The notes beneath the pieces are model-generated. The model was not told the origin of the DNA, did not search any database, and saw only the letters and a program-made list of their open reading frames with translations. 64,000 bases of DNA. Source: Meira nashicola. Its lineage: Eukaryota; Basidiomycota; Exobasidiomycetes; Exobasidiales; Brachybasidiaceae. The stretch is taken from NCBI GenBank assembly GCA_001600355.1, contig BCJU01000004.1, positions 558,001 to 622,000 on the forward strand. Direction: 5' to 3'. Within the stretch, counting starts at the first letter, position 1; every line of letters begins with the position of its first letter. The position numbers were made by a program, and so were the translations under genes. Positions 19,473 through 29,987 of the stretch are shown here, piece by piece.

Positions 19473-21758
19473 ATGTCAAGACGGTCAAGTGGTTCGGGCA
19501 GTGTGCCAGAGGATATGTATGATGGGAGACATAATGTTGCCATTGATTCGCCCATCTCTGCAGCTGATATGTTATCTAAAGCAGCAAGACAAAAGCGAAG
19601 AGGGACAAGTGGAAGATCTAGTGTGTTTGATGAGAGCCAATATGCTAGATCGTCAGCTGGTATTACACCTAGCAAAAGCACGAAAAGACTGTTTCCAGAT
19701 ACACCAGAAGTACATAGGTTAGGATTGACGCCTACTTCACGCAACCATTCACAAAGGAAGTCAAAGAGGGCTAGAAGGTCGCAGTATGACGAGGAAGAAG
19801 ATGAGAGAGTGAACGATACAACGATTTCGTATAGAGATCGCCGCCTCAATGCACCTACTGCATCTACACCATATGTGACTCAGCGTAAGCAGCCAATACC
19901 CAATCGAGCATCTAATACAAGTGGCCCTTCTAAAAGGACATCAGCCGGAAATGTTTTGCGGGACAACTCTCAATACAGACCCGAACCATCTTCATCAACT
20001 AGCATACAAGCTTCGCAATACTTTGATAGCAGTTCAGTAACGAGCCAAAAACGTGAAAAACCTGGATGGTTTGCTGGATGGGGTACGGGCAAGGAAGAAT
20101 CACCGATGGACATTTTACGTAGACTTGCAGCCGCACCAGGATCTCTATTATCTACTCCAAGCAGCGTACTTGAACGACTATGGGGCGATAGCCAATCTGG
20201 TACAAGACGACCGGATGGAAGCCAAAGCCAGCAAGCGGCAGGATCAAGTTCGATTGGTCCAACTCCTTCAAATTCGTCACACAATCAACGCCTATCGACA
20301 AATGCACAACAACGACGCAGTATGGCAAACACGAGTGCTGCAATTTCCGAATTAGGGCAAGCAAGGAGAGAAAATTCTCGTCAAAGCCGTGTCTCGACAA
20401 ACTTATTCGCAAATCTTGCTAGCCCAGAAAACGAATTGAACGATATCACTGTCCCAAGAAATTCTTTACCGGATATAGAGGACAGAGAGACGGAATTACA
20501 GCGGATCTTGGCAGAAAGAGCGGATTTTGCGTTTCCGAACTCATCAAACAGGACAAGACAATCTGTAAATATGTTCAACGATCTTCTCGAGGAAGAGGAT
20601 GAATCATTGGCTTTCGAAGACAAGACTGACACTCCCGCACCGGAAACTTTTGATCAAGGTGAAATGCAGTATGAAGAGAATCCATACGAAGAAGAGGACA
20701 TTGCTTTGCCCAGACAACAAGAAAGCTCTCGAAGCGTATCAGATGCCCGTTCAGATTCTGGACAGGAAGAGGTAGAAGGGAATCATCCGATGCGCATCCC
20801 GCGTGGTGGGTATGAGGAATTGTATAACCTCGAGAGCGATAGCGATAGTCAAGAATATCTTGAATCTTCCAGTGAAGAAGACTCTGACAGTGATCAGGAT
20901 AGAACATACCGCAGCAAAGGTTATAAAAAGAAATCAAAGTCTGCAAAACGATTTTCAGTACCCAAGAAGAGAACAGTTCAAACAAAAAAGGAGGACAGAA
21001 TTTCAAGATTGACAAACAATCCAGTCACCTCCATGCGTTCACTTTTGGTAAGGGAACTCTTTCGAAAGATGGTTACGCCAAATGTTAGCGTTGGTGCTAT
21101 TCCTGGACCGAGTAAGCCAAAAAATTCAAAGTCGAAATTAAAAAAAGTTGCTTTGGATGAACAAGTTTTTAAAGCTGTTGAAGATATAACACATGAATTC
21201 TTTGTATCTCTTGCAGACTCGTTGAGACGACATGAGTACAGAGATAATTCTAGTCGATTTATCACTGCTAATGTTATGGTAGATTTGATGAAAGAAAAAG
21301 GAATTTTGGATTCACAAAGATCTCTCGTTTCACTTGCAAGAAAGATGATGCCGCGCGAATTGAGCGATCAACTTGCTCCTAACCTTGATAAAGAATTAGA
21401 TGAAGATTCTGATGATGGGAAATATGGAATGGGTAATATTTCTGCTGCCGTTTTCAATCAAGAAGATTTTTCTTCATCTGTATCAGAATTGTCTCAATCT
21501 GGTTCAGAAGGATCGGAAACTGAAACCGATTATGGCGAAATGGGAAATGTTGATGAAAATGCCAATCGATCAGGAGCAGTGGAATTGTTAACATATCGAA
21601 AAGCCACGCCAAAAGGACGATCTCGTGAATCAGAGCCAGCACGATCACGCAGTCAAAATGACAGAGCTCGTGATTCATCTAGTCTCTTATCGCAAAGCTC
21701 AACGTCGCAATCAAGAACGCCTCTCTCGAATCGCCGCCGATCAAAGACAAGAAGGTGA
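19473..21758 (+). CDS. CENP-T-like kinetochore protein
   Basis: Single exon, 761 aa. The first ~500 residues are disordered, rich in Ser, Arg and Glu, with scattered TP sites (ITPSKSTKR, DTPEVHR). A conserved patch PGWFAGWGTGKEESPMDILRRLA sits near 195-217. Residues ~505-650 resemble the CENP-T histone fold: MRSLLVRELFRKM, then VFKAVEDITHEFFVSLADSLRRHEY, TANVMVDLMKEKGIL and SLARKMMPRELSDQL. In the family this fold pairs with CENP-W on centromeric DNA while the phosphorylated N-terminus recruits Ndc80/Mis12. The architecture (long tail, C-terminal fold, PRE-L motif) supports the call. No search was possible. The final ~110 residues are acidic then SR-rich, beyond the usual end. Confidence 0.65.
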   Translation: MSRRSSGSGSVPEDMYDGRHNVAIDSPISAADMLSKAARQKRRGTSGRSSVFDESQYARSSAGITPSKSTKRLFPDTPEVHRLGLTPTSRNHSQRKSKRARRSQYDEEEDERVNDTTISYRDRRLNAPTASTPYVTQRKQPIPNRASNTSGPSKRTSAGNVLRDNSQYRPEPSSSTSIQASQYFDSSSVTSQKREKPGWFAGWGTGKEESPMDILRRLAAAPGSLLSTPSSVLERLWGDSQSGTRRPDGSQSQQAAGSSSIGPTPSNSSHNQRLSTNAQQRRSMANTSAAISELGQARRENSRQSRVSTNLFANLASPENELNDITVPRNSLPDIEDRETELQRILAERADFAFPNSSNRTRQSVNMFNDLLEEEDESLAFEDKTDTPAPETFDQGEMQYEENPYEEEDIALPRQQESSRSVSDARSDSGQEEVEGNHPMRIPRGGYEELYNLESDSDSQEYLESSSEEDSDSDQDRTYRSKGYKKKSKSAKRFSVPKKRTVQTKKEDRISRLTNNPVTSMRSLLVRELFRKMVTPNVSVGAIPGPSKPKNSKSKLKKVALDEQVFKAVEDITHEFFVSLADSLRRHEYRDNSSRFITANVMVDLMKEKGILDSQRSLVSLARKMMPRELSDQLAPNLDKELDEDSDDGKYGMGNISAAVFNQEDFSSSVSELSQSGSEGSETETDYGEMGNVDENANRSGAVELLTYRKATPKGRSRESEPARSRSQNDRARDSSSLLSQSSTSQSRTPLSNRRRSKTRR

Positions 21759-21832
21759 TAGAAAAACTTTCTCCGACATAATTGTATTAGTACCTGTATG
21801 TGTATAATAATTATTTCAATTTACGTTTTTTT

Positions 21833-23794
21833 CTACATGACATCCACCTCATCCATGTAACCATCTCCTAAACCATACTCTGCACTATCTACATCGCTTG
21901 CCCATTCATCATCATCTTGCGTATGCTGAATAGCAGATGTAGTAAATTCATCACTATACATGCCTTCCTCCTCTTCTTCTTCACTTTCATCTTCCCGTCC
22001 TCTTCGTAAGATCAACGACTTCTTTCCACTTTTGCGCGTAGCACGAGGAGGAGCATCATTATTTAATTCGGTATCATCCTTACCGACCAGCTCTTTTTCC
22101 ACTTCTTCCATCGCTTCAGCAGCAGCAAGTGCACGTTTTTGTGCTTTTGTAACTTTTCCACGCATCATTCTTGCTGTTTTGAGCGAAGTACGAGATGCTT
22201 GCTCTTGTTGATTATTTATAGACCCACGCCCATTTTCAGCTTTTACCACACCTTCACTTTCACTTTCACCATCATTCACTGTTTCTTTTGATGCTAATGC
22301 CGCTGCTTTGTCAAAAATTTTATCTGATTCCAACAGATTTCGTAAATTCCTGGCATTTTTACGTCTTTGTTGTTGTCTTGCCCTTTTGCCTTGTGGTGAA
22401 TGAATGGTAAGATTTTCAAATAAGTCCTCTTCATCGCTATCATCTTGTGCTACAGTCTTAAACGTTGGAATACCGATACCGACCAGCATTCCATCCTCTT
22501 CTTCATCAATCACATCATCCAAATTCTCCTTATTACCAGATTGAGTGATTGATTGTCGGTTATGGTCGGAAGGATGGTATCTTCGTGTGTATTCCCGCAA
22601 ATACATCCTTTCTTCTTCATCTGAATCCATTTCTGCTTCCAAATTCTCCTCAGCAGGCGTGGTTAATGCAGTATCAGTAGCCTGTGCAGAAAGTGTAAAG
22701 TCTGTTTGACTAGATTGTAATTCCATCATATCCGCTTCCTGCTCTTCATCGTCAAACAATGGCCGAAAAGATGATTGAATTCGAACATTAACAATCCTCT
22801 GCGTGCTAGGAGATGGTCCTATTAGATCATCATCTTCGTCTTCTTCTTCTTCATCAGAAATTGGCTGACTTTTCCTTTTCATCTTCATCATCGCTGCAGC
22901 ATTCATTTTGGCCTGTGGTCCAGCAATTGGTACTATTCCATAATCTTTCAAAGTACCCATTCCCCTCTGTCTTTTCCATGGTCTGACTGCTTTTGTAGGC
23001 GTAAGATGTTGCTTTCCAGTCATTGACTTTTGTGGAAGTTTTCCTGGTGTAATGACAATTTCTCCTCGAAGACGCTTTCTCGCTTTGGTTCTTGGTGTGA
23101 ATATGCTACCGTTTTGTCGATCATTGCTCGTCTTTGCGCTTTTTGTCTGAAACGATGAATGTAAATGAGAGGTTAATCTTTCATCTTCATTCAATCCTTT
23201 GGAAGGATCTTGCAGCTTGTTCTTTGTAGGCGTAATAAAGCCTCTAGAACGAGTTGCAGCGAATGAATCGATCAACGTTCTTAGCTTGGACGGACTTGTA
23301 CCATCGTCGAAATGAGTTGAAGAAGGGGTTTTTGGTGTTCCTATGTATTTCTTGAAAGGTGATTTTCTCGAAGGTGTAGTAGGAACTTCGATCAAGCTAC
23401 GAACAGATCCACCGCTATTCTCAACAACTTCTTTCATCTCATCATCACGAACGAAATCTGATCGAGTTGGCGTTTTGAACAGGTGTGAACCTGCAACATC
23501 AAAATCTGTTTTGTGAACCTTTTTCTTGGGTGTGACTGGAGGAGGTGCCATTGTCCCATAATCGTCATTCTCCATTTCCCTGTCTATGTTACGTTTACGT
23601 GATTGGCTCATTAATGTATTATCCTTTTGAGAAAAAGTTGAAGCTCCTTGTCCGGATTTTAGCGAAAGCCAAGCGTCGTATTTTGTAGCCATATCCCCTT
23701 CTTTAGCCATATCTTTCCTTGTTGGATCTCTTCCATGCTGCTTTTTAAATTGTTTACGAAACGCTTTGATCTCTTTTGCAAGTATTGACTCCAT
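21833..23794 (-). CDS. SLD2: DNA replication regulator SLD2-like
   Basis: Single exon, 653 aa, convergent with CENP-T (74 bp between stops). The N-terminus (LAKEIKAFRKQFKKQHGRDPTRKDM ... ATKYDAWLSLK) is the conserved Sld2/RecQL4 N-terminal motif. It is followed by a long tail with at least a dozen Ser/Thr-Pro sites (VTPKK, KTPTR, TTPSRK, GTPKTP, ITPTK, ITPGK, LTPTK). In yeast, CDK phosphorylation of such sites makes Sld2 bind Dpb11 to start replication. A conserved patch PWKRQRGMGTLKDYGIVPIA is near 270. The C-terminal half is acidic and Lys-rich, with no helicase domain, so this is Sld2 rather than RecQ4. Confidence 0.8.
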   Translation of the reverse strand: MESILAKEIKAFRKQFKKQHGRDPTRKDMAKEGDMATKYDAWLSLKSGQGASTFSQKDNTLMSQSRKRNIDREMENDDYGTMAPPPVTPKKKVHKTDFDVAGSHLFKTPTRSDFVRDDEMKEVVENSGGSVRSLIEVPTTPSRKSPFKKYIGTPKTPSSTHFDDGTSPSKLRTLIDSFAATRSRGFITPTKNKLQDPSKGLNEDERLTSHLHSSFQTKSAKTSNDRQNGSIFTPRTKARKRLRGEIVITPGKLPQKSMTGKQHLTPTKAVRPWKRQRGMGTLKDYGIVPIAGPQAKMNAAAMMKMKRKSQPISDEEEEDEDDDLIGPSPSTQRIVNVRIQSSFRPLFDDEEQEADMMELQSSQTDFTLSAQATDTALTTPAEENLEAEMDSDEEERMYLREYTRRYHPSDHNRQSITQSGNKENLDDVIDEEEDGMLVGIGIPTFKTVAQDDSDEEDLFENLTIHSPQGKRARQQQRRKNARNLRNLLESDKIFDKAAALASKETVNDGESESEGVVKAENGRGSINNQQEQASRTSLKTARMMRGKVTKAQKRALAAAEAMEEVEKELVGKDDTELNNDAPPRATRKSGKKSLILRRGREDESEEEEEEGMYSDEFTTSAIQHTQDDDEWASDVDSAEYGLGDGYMDEVDVM

Positions 23795-24091
23795 TTCGAC
23801 TTAATCAGTTATGACGATAAAAGGGAAGAATGTATAAACTGCATTTATCTTTTTACACAAAATTGTGTTACTGTGTTGGACTAACCTACATGCACTACGC
23901 TACGAGCGCGTCGCGTAACGCTCGTGTAAATTAGCATTCCGCAATTGTTCACGCCGCGTCTCTCAACTTAAAGATAAAAAGAAGAGCGGGAGGCACGGCT
24001 TTTCTCACTCAGTAATGAACAGTAGTATCATCTATTAAATATATCATTATTATTGGCATGCTATCTGTGCATTTTTTATTTAACAACTACT

Positions 24092-25841
24092 CTACTTTGG
24101 AGGATCATTTGGTCCCAACATCAATTCAGGTCTGACCTTATCATCGAATTCTTCAGGTGTCAAATATCCAAGAGAAACAGTTGCTTCTTTCAATGTTGTT
24201 CCTTCCTTGTGTGCTTTCTTTGCACATTGGGCAACCTTGTCATAACCTAAATGACTGTTCAAAATAGTTGCCAACATTAAACTTTCGTTCAACAAGCGAT
24301 GAATCGTTTTACGGTTAGCTTCAATTCCCACAACGCAATTCTTTGTGAAACTTCGTGCTCCATCAGCCAAAAGACGGATAGATTGCAACAAGTTCTTTGC
24401 CAAAACAGGCTTGAAAACGTTTAATTCGAATTGACCATTGCTTCCTGCGATGCTAATTGTTGTGTTGTTCCCCATCACTTGTGCAGCAACCATTGTTAAA
24501 GCTTCACATTGAGTTGGGTTCACCTTACCAGGCATGATAGATGATCCTGGTTCATTCTCTGGTAAAGACAATTCTCCCAAACCACAACGAGGACCTGAAC
24601 CAAGATAACGAATATCGTTGGCAATCTTCATGAAGCTTGCTGCAATAGTATTTAAAGCACCACTTGCTTCCACCATTGCATCGTGACTAGCTAATGCCTC
24701 AAATTTGTTTGGTGCAGTTTCGAATTTGTCTCCTGTAATCTTGGAGATCTCTGCTGCTACTGCAACATCAAATCCTTTGTATGTGTTTAATCCAGTTCCG
24801 ACAGCTGTACCACCTTGTGCTAATTTGCTCAATCGAGGCAAAACTCCTTCAGCACGTGCGATACTGTTATCCAATTGTTGAACGTATCCAGAGAATTCTT
24901 GTCCTAACGTCAATGGAGTTGCATCTTGCAAGTGAGTACGACCGATTTTAATGATATCATCAAATTCGGCGCGCTTCTTGTCCAAAGCTTCCCGTAATTC
25001 TTTCAATGCGGGAATGAGCTTTTGTGTGATTTGCAAAACGGAAGCGACGTGCATAGCGGTAGGGAAAGTATCGTTACTGCTTTGACTCATGTTGACGTGA
25101 TCGTTTGGGTGAACTGGAGTCTTGGATCCTAATTCACCTCCCAAGATTTCGATTGCACGATTGCTGATCACTTCGTTTACGTTCATGTTTGTTTGTGTTC
25201 CTGAACCAGTTTGGAAAACGACAAGAGGGAAATGACTTGCTAATTTACCAGAGATGACTTCATCGGCAGCTTGAGAGATTGCATTGGCCACTTTAGGGTC
25301 CAAACCATACTTTTGATTGACATGAGCGGCAGCCTTTTTTAAAACACCGAATGCTTGAATCAATGGCAAAGGCATACGTTCTTGTTCTCCACCAATGTCA
25401 AAGTTTTGTAGCGATCTTTGTGTTTGAGCACCCCAGTATCGATCAGCGGGCACTTCCAATGGGCCAAAGGTATCCTTTTCGGTACGGAATTTGTTAGACA
25501 TGATTGATGTTGTTGCAAATGTACGGCGTACAAGAGGAGTAACTTTGCTAGTAACAGCTAAGCGGGAAGAAGGAGCACTGGCCTATTTCAAAAAAGATAG
25601 AAAGTGATGGATGTCAGATTTGAAGTTCAATAGAATAATGCGGGGAAAGTCATCTACTCTGTCATAAGAACATCAACGTGCACACCCCCTTTGATATCCT
25701 GTTCACTTCACCTCCTTTACGCGGTGGAGGATTTCCAGACTGTAAAGCGCTAGTGTGCCTCCCAAACTACTTTATGCTTGCATCTATACTCACCCTAAGG
25801 GCCATGCGCGAAGAAGAAGCAATTGCACGAGATGCCAACAT
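24092..25841 (-). CDS. FUM1: fumarate hydratase, dual-start mitochondrial/cytosolic
   Basis: Two exons, complement(24092..25582, 25794..25841), intron 211 nt (GTGAGT...AATAG), 512 aa. Class II fumarase interconverting fumarate and malate (TCA cycle): [52 protein letters not shown] and the signature [15 protein letters not shown]. Exon 1 plus the start of exon 2 encode a textbook matrix presequence ([16 protein letters not shown], then [20 protein letters not shown]) with no acidic residue. A second in-frame ATG at 25501, just before the conserved [11 protein letters not shown], would give a cytosolic form. The exon 1 junction was deduced from splice sites and presequence quality. Confidence 0.93.
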
Positions 25842-26313
25842 GATAAAAAGTAGGATGAATGATGGTGGTGAGCTGGCAAGAGAATGTAAAAGGAGCGGCT
25901 TGAAATGCTCCGAGAGAAGTAACACATTCGGCAATGCACGGGCGTGCAGCAATAGATCTTCTTCTTTTGTTGTCTGATTAAAAAATAAAACTTTATAAAA
26001 ATTTCACGCCCTGCATTGAATGTTCACTACATTTTTACAGAATAATTCCTCAAGTCCGATATGGGGCTTTAGGCCGGACTTACCCGTTACGTACAGGCCA
26101 AAGCGCGTTTTTAAGTTGAAAAATCAAGACTGGCAAAGATTAGTCTAGCACGTGCCTAGAATTTTGAGAATTTTTTTGGAAAATGTTACACCTAAGCATA
26201 AAAAAGTTGATTGAACAGAAGAGAGGGCTTGAACCTAGTTTCTGCTTTGAATAAATAAAATACACTCTTGTTTCATCACAGACACCATATCTTCTTGCAT
26301 AACTATAATAAAG
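25842..26313. other. divergent intergenic region FUM1 / NOP7
   Basis: 472 bp with both promoters. No RNA gene recognised. Confidence 0.4.
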
Positions 26314-28329
26314 ATGGCGAGAATCAAGAAAAAGGGCACTTCTGGTGCTGCTAAGAATTATATCACACGATCACAAGCAGTCAAAAAGCTTCAAGTATCT
26401 TTGAGCGATTTTCGTAGATTATGCATTCTAAAAGGAATCTTTCCTCGTCAACCTAGAAATGTTAAAAAGGCAAACAAAGGTAGTACAGCACCAACGACAT
26501 TCTTTTACAACAAGGATATCGCATACTTACAGCATGAACCCGTGCTAAGGTCATTACGTGAATACAAGACATTTGCCAAGAAACTTTCTAGAGCAGTAGG
26601 AAGAAGGGAATGGGCAATGGCAAAAGGATTGAACGAGAATAAACCTGTTTATAGATTGGATCATATTATCAAAGAACGATACCCAACATTTGACGATTCA
26701 TTAAAAGATGTAGATGATGCTTTGAGTCTTTTGATGTTGTTCGCCAACTTACCTTCAAACGCAAATGTTCAGCCGGAAACGATTCAATCTTGTGCAAGAC
26801 TATGCGCACAATGGCAATTATACGTAATGAAAGCTCGTGCTTTGCGTAAGGTATTCTTGAGTATCAAGGGAATCTACTTTCAAGCCGAGATTAGAGGTCA
26901 ATCGATCACTTGGCTCGTTCCATACATGTTTACCCAACATATTCCACACGAAGTTGATTTCAGAATCATGTCTACCTTTTTGGAGTTATATCAAACCTTG
27001 ATGGGCTTTATCCTTTTCAAACTTTACACAGATATCAACCTTGTATATCCACCAGCTCTTGATGATGCTTTAGAAGGACAGGGAGCGGGTGTTGGTGCAT
27101 TTCAACTAACAGAACAAGCAAAAGCTGCTTTGGATGGATTGAGCGGTCAAGACGAAGGAGGTGCAAAAGGAAGACAAGCAACTCAAGCCAATACATCTTC
27201 AAAGAAGGTCAGTGCATCAGAAGTGAGAAAACAAATTAAAGCTGTCAATGCAACACAAACAGAAGACGATCAAGAAGTTGACGCACTTGTCGGAGTCGCA
27301 CAGGCAGGACCATCAGGAACTTCGGCTGAAGCACCTTCGGCTGATGACTTTGTTGAACGACCTGCAAAAGATGGAGAAGAATCAGCACGATTGATCACAC
27401 TTGCTGATCTTGATGCAAGTTCTGCTTCTAGCCCACAACAAAGTCTATTTTCGCCATACTACTTTTACATCTCTCGTGAATGTCCACGAGGTGTATTGGA
27501 GTTCATCCTTCGTAGCTTTGGTGCTTCGACATCGCAAATTGGATGGGATGAAGTTTCTGGGTCAGGCTCAGCATTCAAGGAAGACGATCCTAGAATTACT
27601 CATCACATCATCGACAGACCTGCAGTAAATAGTTCTTCACGCAAACATGAAGGAAAGCGTGTATTCGTTCAACCTCAATGGGTAGTCGATTGTATCAATT
27701 CAAAGAAGATTTTGGGTGCTGCACTTTACGCACCTGGACAGACTCTTCCTCCACATTTGAGTCCGTTCGTTGACGATGAAGAAGTTCGCCGTCGTGGTGG
27801 CTACGTTCCAGCAGAAGCAACGGTACAAAATGGGGATGCTCAAACTGGATCAGAAGCTGTATTGGCTGAGGAGGAAGATGACAGCGATGATGATAGTGTG
27901 GATGAAGAGGAAGAAGTGGCAGAAGAAGAAGAAAACGACGATGACAAGGTTGCCGAGCGACCCGCATTGGTTGCCTTACTCGCTGATCCTTTGAACGAAG
28001 ATTTAGTCGGTTCTGCTGAATTGGAAGCTGAAGCTGCTGGTGGAGAAGATGCATTGCATGAATTACAAGAAGCACATGAAACTGCTAAAAAGGCTGCTCG
28101 TAAACGTGGATCAAAGAAGGGCACTACCACAACAGCTGCACAAGATGAAGAAGAAGCAAAGAATATGGCAAAAATGTTGATGAGTAATCGTCAAAGAAAG
28201 TTGTACACAAAATTATCCTATTCGCAAGGTAAACGTGGAGAAGAAGCACGTAAATTAAGCGAAAAGAAACAAAAGATTGTAAAAGCGGATAAAAAGAAGG
28301 CCAGAACAGGAAAAGCCAAAAGTGGTTGA
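26314..28329 (+). CDS. NOP7: pescadillo homolog, ribosome biogenesis
   Basis: Single exon, 671 aa. Nop7/Pes1 joins Erb1 and Ytm1 (PeBoW) in 60S subunit maturation in the nucleolus. The N-terminal pescadillo domain starts MARIKKKGTSGAAKNYITR and includes RRLCILKGIFPRQP, then a long conserved helical part to ~280 (IKGIYFQAEIRGQSITWLVPY). A BRCT domain at ~372-485 (LFSPYYFYISRECPRGVLEFILRSFG ... VFVQPQWVVDCINSKKIL) follows. The tail is acidic, then Lys-rich and probably coiled, ending KKARTGKAKSG. Length is slightly above the usual ~600 owing to the linker and acidic tail. Confidence 0.96.
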   Translation: MARIKKKGTSGAAKNYITRSQAVKKLQVSLSDFRRLCILKGIFPRQPRNVKKANKGSTAPTTFFYNKDIAYLQHEPVLRSLREYKTFAKKLSRAVGRREWAMAKGLNENKPVYRLDHIIKERYPTFDDSLKDVDDALSLLMLFANLPSNANVQPETIQSCARLCAQWQLYVMKARALRKVFLSIKGIYFQAEIRGQSITWLVPYMFTQHIPHEVDFRIMSTFLELYQTLMGFILFKLYTDINLVYPPALDDALEGQGAGVGAFQLTEQAKAALDGLSGQDEGGAKGRQATQANTSSKKVSASEVRKQIKAVNATQTEDDQEVDALVGVAQAGPSGTSAEAPSADDFVERPAKDGEESARLITLADLDASSASSPQQSLFSPYYFYISRECPRGVLEFILRSFGASTSQIGWDEVSGSGSAFKEDDPRITHHIIDRPAVNSSSRKHEGKRVFVQPQWVVDCINSKKILGAALYAPGQTLPPHLSPFVDDEEVRRRGGYVPAEATVQNGDAQTGSEAVLAEEEDDSDDDSVDEEEEVAEEEENDDDKVAERPALVALLADPLNEDLVGSAELEAEAAGGEDALHELQEAHETAKKAARKRGSKKGTTTTAAQDEEEAKNMAKMLMSNRQRKLYTKLSYSQGKRGEEARKLSEKKQKIVKADKKKARTGKAKSG

Positions 28330-28377
28330 AAGAAGGCATACCTTTTTGTACAATAATTCTTGTGAAATGAATGTGCT

Positions 28378-28768
28378 TTATGTTTTCTTGGTTGCGGATG
28401 GAAGTTTAGCTGGTGGTAAATAGCCTGGAATAATGTTATCTTTTAAACTTAAACCGGAACGAAATGTGATCATTTCTTGGCCTTCTCGTTCTTTCTTTTC
28501 AGCTTTCACTCTTGCTGCTGCTCGTGTAGCGTGTAAATCGACTGTATATGATACCATATCTCCACTAAAATGAGATGCTCTTTCACCGAATGAGCTGGAT
28601 TGTTTTGATTTGTTAACACTAGCTGCTTCGGACTGGGGTTTGGTTTAAGCTTATAAGCAATCATAAAGTACAGGCACAGAAATGAGGTCTCACCAAATAA
28701 ATACACTTCAGTATAGCAGTAATAATGAAAATACGGAAGAGATTTTGTAACGCTGTACCAGGAATCAT
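28378..28768 (-). CDS. small predicted single-pass protein, unknown
   Basis: Two-exon model, complement(28378..28632, 28694..28768), with a 61-nt intron (GTGAGA...CCCCAG) in phase 0, giving 109 aa. Exon 1 is almost entirely a hydrophobic helix (ALQNLFRIFIITAILKCIYL). Exon 2 is soluble with an Ala/Lys/Glu-rich helix (TRAAARVKAEKKEREGQ) and ends in a Pro-containing segment (NIIPGYLPPAKLPSA). It could be a small mitochondrial or ER membrane protein; I do not recognise the family. It converges with NOP7 with only 48 bp between stops. Neither exon alone is a long frame, and the model rests on splice signals and frame continuity. Confidence 0.5.
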
Positions 28769-28906
28769 TATTGAGGCTAGAAGAGAGTTTGTCTATAAAA
28801 TTGAATATATAAATATATAGAATTTATTCGTTGGAGCATATTAAAACGCCAAAAAAAAAGAGCTGGAAAAGGCCCCGAGAAAGGATGTGCGTGTGTGTAT
28901 ATATTG

Positions 28907-29535
28907 TTAAGATGAAGAATGGCTGTGATGATGCTCTTTGGGTGGATTCGTTCGGCTCATTCTCATAATTGTTGGTGCGCTGGATCTTGAATCGACAAAA
29001 TGCGGTGCTGAAGTTGAATGTTTCAATTTTTCTTTCTCTTTTACGGCAGCTGCATTTTAAGGTAAAAAAATATAAGAAAAATCAGTTCATATATGATTAT
29101 TATCATGGGAGTGCTAATTACCTTCTTGTACTGCTTTTCCTTTATCTTTCGTTTGTTTCATTGCCGGTTGTGTCCTGCTTGGTAAATGTTCAGGTGGTAT
29201 ATATTCTTTTTGTTGTGATTTATTTAAATTTAAATTTGATTGTTTCACTTCCATTTCAGTTCCTTCTTTTTCTAATCTAGCTTTAAGCTTTGCAGCTTCT
29301 TTTTCCATTTGATTAACATTCATTGCTGTTTGAAAACCATGAAACTCATGACGAAATTCTGAGCGTTTCCATAAAATTGAATTAAATGTTTGCTGCGGCA
29401 AGGTATAAAATTAAATAAATCATTTAAGTGAAAAAGCCTTTCTAAACATTTAAAAGTCAACATACTCACCACATTCTCGCAGTTGACGATTGTCAAAACC
29501 GCCACAATTGAAGCAAGCAACCACACTTTGTTCAT
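28907..29535 (-). CDS. small predicted secreted or membrane-anchored coiled-coil protein, unknown
   Basis: Three-exon model, complement(28907..29049, 29122..29392, 29470..29535), introns 72 and 77 nt with GTAATT...TGCAG and GTGAGT...CGCAG signals, 159 aa. The N-terminus MNKVWLLASIVAVLTIVNC is a signal peptide or signal anchor. It is followed by a charged, probably helical stretch (MNVNQMEKEAAKLKARLEKEG), a Gln/Lys-rich linker and a His/Ser tail (KEHHHSHSSS). No family recognised. Both splice junctions keep the frame open. It lies just upstream of, and on the same strand as, the other small hydrophobic-start gene. Confidence 0.5.
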
Positions 29536-29987
29536 TTTGTATATGTGAATGTATGATGAAATTTTAATCGCGAATAAAAAGCGATTTATATATGGTATAG
29601 CTTACCGCAACTGCATTTTGCGACTAAAATATACTTAAATCCGTGACACTGGATTCTACGCCCCTCTTAAACACAATCAAACGCCCATGCTATGAATAAA
29701 ATCAATGACGGCCGAAACTTAACGTACGAATCACTGCATCTCTTCACGACTGAAAAATCAAAAAAAAATTGCCAATAAGGAAGGAGCACGTAAAAAGTAC
29801 ATATACGTATATAATAAATCACAAAAATAAAACATTTGATCGAATTGAAGAAACAAAAAGTCCAGTAAGCAGGTAAAGACCAAAAGAGGTTACGCTTGGC
29901 CCAGTTTTGTAGAGAAAAAAAGCACAGCAAGAAAATAAAAATAATAATGAAAATTGAGTAGAGAGAGGATAGTTTTGTGTTCGGGAT
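29536..29987. other. intergenic region, 3' of TBL1-like gene
   Basis: 452 bp, AT-rich, no exon recognised; promoter of the 159-aa gene and 3' end of the WD40 gene. Confidence 0.4.

Noticed and set aside
26225..26236. A GGTTCAAGCC B-box-like match on the minus strand, suggesting a tRNA.
   Set aside because: No acceptor, D or anticodon arm could be folded around it.
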